Shown here one piece after another: positions 59,191-64,000 of a DNA stretch of 64,000 nt (the stretch's first letter is position 1; each line of letters begins with the position of its first letter). Location: the NCBI GenBank assembly GCA_000310025.1, contig FN649741.1, forward strand, positions 6,944,714 to 7,008,713, written 5' to 3'. The notes beneath the pieces are model-generated. The model did not search any database. It was given only the letters and a program-made list of their open reading frames with translations, and was not told where the DNA came from. The translations under genes were made by a program, and so were the position numbers. The DNA comes from Ectocarpus siliculosus (taxonomy: Eukaryota > Sar > Phaeophyceae > Ectocarpales > Ectocarpaceae).

Positions 59191-62100
59191 ATGGAAAATG
59201 CCTCTGCGCTCGCGGCCAAGCTGGGAGACATGAAGCACATCAGAAAGGTGAGCCCATCGACTTGCTCTTGCATTCGGACGACTGCTGTGAAGCACAGCGA
59301 CGACACAGCCTCGTTTTTTCTGCCCCTGTGCGCACAACTCTTTTTCCCTTGTTTCGTAATTGAACCTGCCGCACAGCACCACCCCCGCCCGACGCAACGA
59401 TACTGCTTTCGCCACACACGCACCTCTCCTTCAGCCCTTACTAGGCGTGGGGGACGTGGGTGTGGTATTCGTGCAAGCCGGACGATTTTTTCCTTGCTAT
59501 CCAGTTGCGGCAGCAAAAGTGCCATTGTTGTTTTTCCGGGGACCCCCGTTTTCCGTCAACTACCAACTTGGTTTTAGAGAGAAATCGAGAAGTAAAATTA
59601 CGTTTGTCCTAAACGGTCGTTTTAGTTGTGTGTGTGGGACGTGTGTTGCGGAGAGAGTCGGTCGGAATGTCGCACAGCGTGTGCTGGCTTGCTCGTTGGT
59701 TGTCGGTGTCGTGCTATTAACGAGAACGCGCCAGGCAGGAAGCAGTGCATGCGTGCCTTGATCCGATGAAACCTGTGCTATTGCAGAACGGAGTATTGTA
59801 CGCACCAGACACGCACTCGCAACGGGCGTTGTTGTTGAAGACTACAGCAGTACACTCAACAAAGCTGCAGAGATAACCGGCGACAGCCGTGCAGCACCAG
59901 CCGTGGTTCAAGGTTTTACAACTCTTGCCTCTCGCATAAATTCTGCCTCGCGGCAGAATCCGCACCCTCCAACGTCTCGACCCAAGCCCAAGCTCGTGAT
60001 CCCCGTGAAGCTTATCACGACGGGAATACATACCCCGACTAAATGCTCTCGTACGTTGTACGCGTTTCCTTATGTCATGGGGCATGGGCCTGTGCAGCAT
60101 TAGATGTAAACATCGCAGTATGATGAAGGCGGGACCTGCTCGTCCGGCGGGTTTCCGCACGCTGCAATCTTGTTGGCTGCGGCGGCCTGCGCTTTCTCTC
60201 TCTCCCTCACTTCCATAGGCGGTAATTTTTCTCACACAAGTGCCTTGTGTACTGCTGTATATTGGTATTTTGGATGTCGCTGCCGCGAAGATCCACCCCC
60301 GGCATGCCCATTCCACCCATGGCGTTTATCTGGTGTGGCAAGAGCAAGCGCTAAGGATGAACCTCCTTTTGAAATGTACGCCTGGGCCTCAGCGAAAACC
60401 CGGCATTTCGCTCCGTCCCGGCACTTTAGGGATGCGAAGTCATTGGTCTAACGACTACGGCATGCGGCATGAGTACACACCCACCCACCCCCGCATGTTT
60501 CGAGCAGCTGTGCGTAGGTTACGGTTCACCGCACACAGGCGCGGGGGGGGGGGGGGGGGCTTGCGGCACGTGTGCATGGGCGGTCAGCCACTGTCCCGTT
60601 CCTATTCTATTCGCACTCGCCATGCCGTGTACATCGCCAGTACACCCATCGTATGGAGTCTGCGCTTTGATCCGGCAGTTTAGTCTCGCGTCCGCTTGTT
60701 CTTCGCTTCTCCTCTCCTAGTACGGTACGCTTTGCTTGACGTTCTTTGCCCATGAAATTAATTAACCGCATCCAATACCTGCGCGTGTACATACCTATCC
60801 ACCAGGGCCTCGAGCTGGCTAAGGTCGCCCAGCAGTACGCCCAGCAACAAGGCGTCCCTCTCCCGAGTCTATCCGGCAAAGAGCAGACGATGGACGACAC
60901 GATGCCCGGAGCTTTCGGCAGGACGCAAAGCCGCGGAGGCTTGGACGGCTTGCTGGAGCGCGCGTCTTCCGTGCTAGGCGCCGGGAACGGTGGCGGTGGC
61001 GGCGGCGGCAGCGGCGGCTTCGGCAACCAGGGTGGCTTCGGCAACCAGGGCGGCTTCGGCCAGGCAGCGGCGGCGGCTGCGACGGCGGCGGGTTTCGGCG
61101 GGATGTCGCACCTCGCCGGCAGGAGGGGCTCGGGCCAGCAGCAGCAGCACCAGCAGCAGCACCAGCAGCAGAACCGGTTCGGCCGAAGCAACTCTTTCGC
61201 CGGGACTTCGAGCAACAGCTTCGCGCAGCAGCCGGAGTTCCAGCAGCAGCAGCAGGGCGGGTTTCCCGGGCAGCAGCAGCAGCAGGGGTTTGGCGCGCCG
61301 GGGACGCCAATGGACTTCGGGCCGAGCCCCGGCGGTTTCGGAACGCCCGGAACTTACGGACCGCCGACTCCGCTAGCAACTCCCGGCTTCAACGGCCAGC
61401 AGTACCCCCCGGCGTACGGCGTCATGGACCCGCCGCAGTTCGGCTTCAGCGGCGCCATGACGACCCAGGGGCAGCAGGGCTTCGGAGGGCAAGCCTACGG
61501 GAGCGGGCAGCAGGGGTGGGGTCAACAGCCACAGCAGCAATTCGGCAACAACGGAGGCTTCGCGAATCAGATGTCGACGCAGCAGTCCGGGTTCGGCTCC
61601 TCGGGGTTCGGGCAGAACGGGCAACGGGGGGCCGGCGGAGGGGAATACTGGAACTCGGCGGGGGTCCTGGCCGGGGCCGGCCTGGCGGGGGCCGGCCTGG
61701 GGGCCGGCCTCGCCTCGACGTACAACAGCGCGTTCGGGAACGGGGGAGGTGGTGGCTATGCGGGCATCAGACAAGGCTACGGGAACCCCGGGGGCGCCTA
61801 CGGCGGGCCGGCGCTACCCCCGCCGCCCGGGAAGGGGAAGAAGAAGGGTGGCGGGGGCAAGAACAAGGGGGGGGGCGCCGTTACCGATCAGCCGCCGCCG
61901 GGGCCCGCCCCGGTGGAGGGGTGGCTTGCCATGCCGGTCGGGTACGAGCTTCCCGAGGGCATCCCCAAGGGTTTGGAGGTGGGCTGGGGCAGGTTTTTGT
62001 TTTTTGGGGGTCGTGGGTTGGGTTGAGTCGGGGGCAGCGAGCGGGAGCGGCTTGGCGGACTTGCGTTGTGTGTCTTCTGTGGTTTTTGTCGATGTCGGGT

Positions 62101-63390
62101 CCTGCGTTTGGTCGTGGAGTCGCTCTCTTTGTTGGTTGGTGTCTCGAGTCGGTGGTGCAGCCATGTGTGGTTGTTCGGGTGTCTGCCTGCCTACAGAAAA
62201 ACCCCACGACATTCACACGTCCCACCTACACACAGTCACCGCGCCCTCCCCCCCTCCCCCCCTACATGTTCTTTCAGATTCTGGCGATGGTGGACGGGTT
62301 GATGGTGCACCAGGAGGTGGAGACGTTGGAAGCTATCGCCAACGCAGTGGGGATCGGATACGAGGGCAACAACCAGTGAGCACCGTAGCCGCCTGCTCGT
62401 GTCGGCCGTCAAAACCGTAGCCACCTATTTCCGGCGTGTGTCTCTATTTAGCTACATGCAAGTGTGCTCGATCGGGATTGCGGCGCTACGTTTGGGTGTT
62501 TCAGCTGGAAGAACTACTGGTTGCCGAAATGCGTGTCAAATGTGTGGGTAGGCTAGTTAGTGCCTGCTATTGATGACGTCATCTCCTTGTCCCAGTGGGA
62601 TCCGTCGTCGGTGGTTGTTTCGCCGAGCGTCCGCGGCCTCCTGAAGCGTTGTTTTTCTGACTTGACGATGATGCACAGGTACAAGATCAGCAATCGGGCG
62701 GGAGTGCACGTGTACCAAGCAGTGGAGGACACGGGCTTCTGCTGGCGCTGCTGCTGCACGCAGCTCCGGCCCGTACACATGAAGGTGTACGACCAGACAG
62801 GGAGTCAGGTGCGAGGGATGAGAAAACGACACATGATTGGCGAGGAGTACTTGGGAAGTATTTTATTTGTGTGGAGGGACTGAGGAATGAGCAAACGAAC
62901 GCTCTTGGGGAGGATAAGCTATTATAGTGCGGAGGGGGCAGCAAGCAGCACTTCATGCACCGCCGGCGTACCGCGGGGTTGCTTGCGCTTACTGCAGTGG
63001 TTGCTTCAGCTCAGCTCAGTGGTCAGTTTCATGCCAGTTGTTGCGCTTGCATACATTAATAACACACACTCCTTCCTCACGATCTGTTCTGTTATTCCCT
63101 ACCATAATCTGTACCACGACCGAACAGGTCCTGGCCTTCCAGCGACACTTCCGGCTCTTCCCGTGCGCCTGGTTCGAACCGTGCCGCGAAAACGTGACGG
63201 TATTCCACGGGCCCAAGGAGGACGGGAAGGTTTTCGGGAGGGTCACGCAGTCGTGCTGGGGGGGCTGCTGCACGCCCAAGCTCAACTTCTTCACCCGAAA
63301 AGGGGCCGGGGAGTTGTTCGTCAGGGGCCCGGGCTTCTTGGGGGATTGTTGGGGGGGGGGTTTGGATGTGCTCACGGACACCAAAAAGAG
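59191..63390 (+). CDS. Phospholipid scramblase with large Gly/Gln-rich N-terminal domain (3' end missing)
   Basis: Scramblases move phospholipids between bilayer leaflets without ATP, usually on Ca2+ rise. Exons: 59191-59247, 60806-61978, 62278-62375, 62679-62808, 63128-63390, with GT-AG sites and consistent phases. Exon 1 encodes MENASALAAKLGDMKHIRK. Exon 2 (391 codons) holds a Gly/Phe/Asn/Gln-rich region with repeats such as GGFGNQGGFGNQGGFGQ and poly-Gln runs, then WLAMPVGYELPEGIPKGLE. The scramblase core follows: ILAMVDGLMVHQEVETLEAI, YKISNRAGVHVYQAVEDTGF, a Cys cluster FCWRCCCTQLRP, a second one (FPCAWFEPC) and CWGGCC. The typical C-terminal part (the FPxDLD-type calcium-binding segment and final membrane helix) is not seen. 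A GTTAAG donor at 63391 suggests that it lies in exons beyond the low-quality end. If the frame reads through instead, it stops at 63419-63421. The gene is divergent from the ABCA gene. Confidence 0.88.
60400..60488 (-). repeat. Dispersed repeat, copy 5 (inverted)
   Basis: The reverse complement reads GTGTACTCATGCCGCATGCC, GTAGTCGTTAGACC, AATGACTTCGCATCCC and GCCGGGACGGAGCG, closest to copy 1. It lies in scramblase intron 1; a separate G-run is at 60542-60560. Confidence 0.7.
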
Positions 63391-63421
63391 GTTAAGCTTG
63401 GGGGGGGGGGGGGGGGCGTGA

Positions 63422-64000
63422 ACCCCTCGGGGCAATGCACTCATGCAACCCGGTATAATAACGTTTTTTGAAAACGCAATTTTTTGGTATCCAGAAGTTT
63501 GTTCCCACTAGACCGCTCCACCCTGTATTGTCGAGCACCTTTCCCCAAAGCCGAGAACCGCTTATTTTCAACCGTGTTTTCCGCACGTACACTGTGTCCG
63601 GCTTGATCAGGTTTATCAGCAGCATGCAGGGACACGAAGAATTTTCGACGCAACACATTTTCCCCCCGTTGTCTCGTGCCGTACGCTTCTTTTTTTTGTT
63701 GCCCTCCTATCTGATTACGTACATCCACGCATGCGTGCGCGGTTTTTGATGAGTTCACAACTATGGACACAGCACACAGAGTAGCGTTTTTTTGTCCCCA
63801 GGCCCGCAGGAGACAGGCCCACAGGAGACGGTGATCGACGAAATCAAGAGACGTCAGTCTCAGTGCGAGAAAAAAACGGAAATTCCTCTAAAAGCCACGG
63901 GCTGGGGGGGGGGGGGGGGGGCCCCCCGGGAAGTACATGGGTTTTTTTTTTTGGGAGGGAAAAACCCCGGGGGGACCCCCCCCCCCCCCTTCCCGGGGGT
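63422..64000. other. Contig end: intron or untranslated sequence, low-quality homopolymers
   Basis: No further scramblase exon is recognisable. 63844-63907 is a second copy of the repeat at 22700-22770 (shared GACGTCAGTCTCAGTGCG). From about 63903 the sequence is almost only G, C, T and A runs, which is typical of unreliable consensus at a contig end. Confidence 0.7.

Noticed and set aside
1-64000. CRISPR array, prokaryotic operon or defence system
   Set aside because: No regular repeat-spacer pattern; gene structure is eukaryotic with spliceosomal introns throughout.

Overview
The window is nuclear DNA from an intron-rich eukaryote. Coding exons are about 50-1200 bp. They are split by introns of several hundred bases with GTGAG/GTAAG donors, pyrimidine-rich acceptors and frequent CAG/CTG, poly-G and poly-C tracts. 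The gene style (large multi-exon genes, Gly/Gln/Ala-rich exons, high-GC exons, dense short repeats in introns) best fits a stramenopile, most likely a brown alga such as Ectocarpus. That assignment is inference; no rRNA or organelle marker is present. Two runs of N (16053-16152 and 36643-36750), both bordered by C or G homopolymers, are assembly gaps. The last 200 bases look like a low-quality contig end.

Layout. 1-174 is the 3' end of an unidentified + strand gene. 175-6392 is about 6 kb without a convincing gene. 6393-7664 (-) is a Gln/Ala/Gly-rich protein. 9626-10995 (+) is a small two-exon gene encoding 106 residues. 13780-14964 (-) is a single-pass membrane-like acidic protein. The conserved part follows: a START-domain lipid-binding protein (- strand, 16208-19537) lies head-to-head with TIM44 (+ strand, 19976-26908), separated by 438 bp. 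After a 3.2 kb gene-free stretch comes a full-length ABCA transporter (- strand, 58832 down to 30100; 36 exons recognised, about 2,300 residues). It lies head-to-head with a phospholipid scramblase (+ strand, 59191 to at least 63390), separated by 358 bp.

Three of the four recognisable conserved genes act on lipids at membranes: a START lipid carrier, an ABCA lipid exporter and a scramblase. Two divergent pairs share short promoter-sized spacers. The ABCA/scramblase pair suggests coordinated control of an energy-driven lipid flippase or exporter and a passive lipid randomiser; this is inference from position.

The introns hold a fresh non-coding record: a tRNA-derived SINE with poly(A) tail and target-site duplication, a dispersed repeat with a G-run and a palindrome in at least five introns, a degenerate Ty3/gypsy fragment, a minisatellite, a partial exon duplication, and a 13-bp motif present five times. 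One intron uses a GC-AG boundary, and one exon of the ABCA gene carries an apparent one-base insertion.
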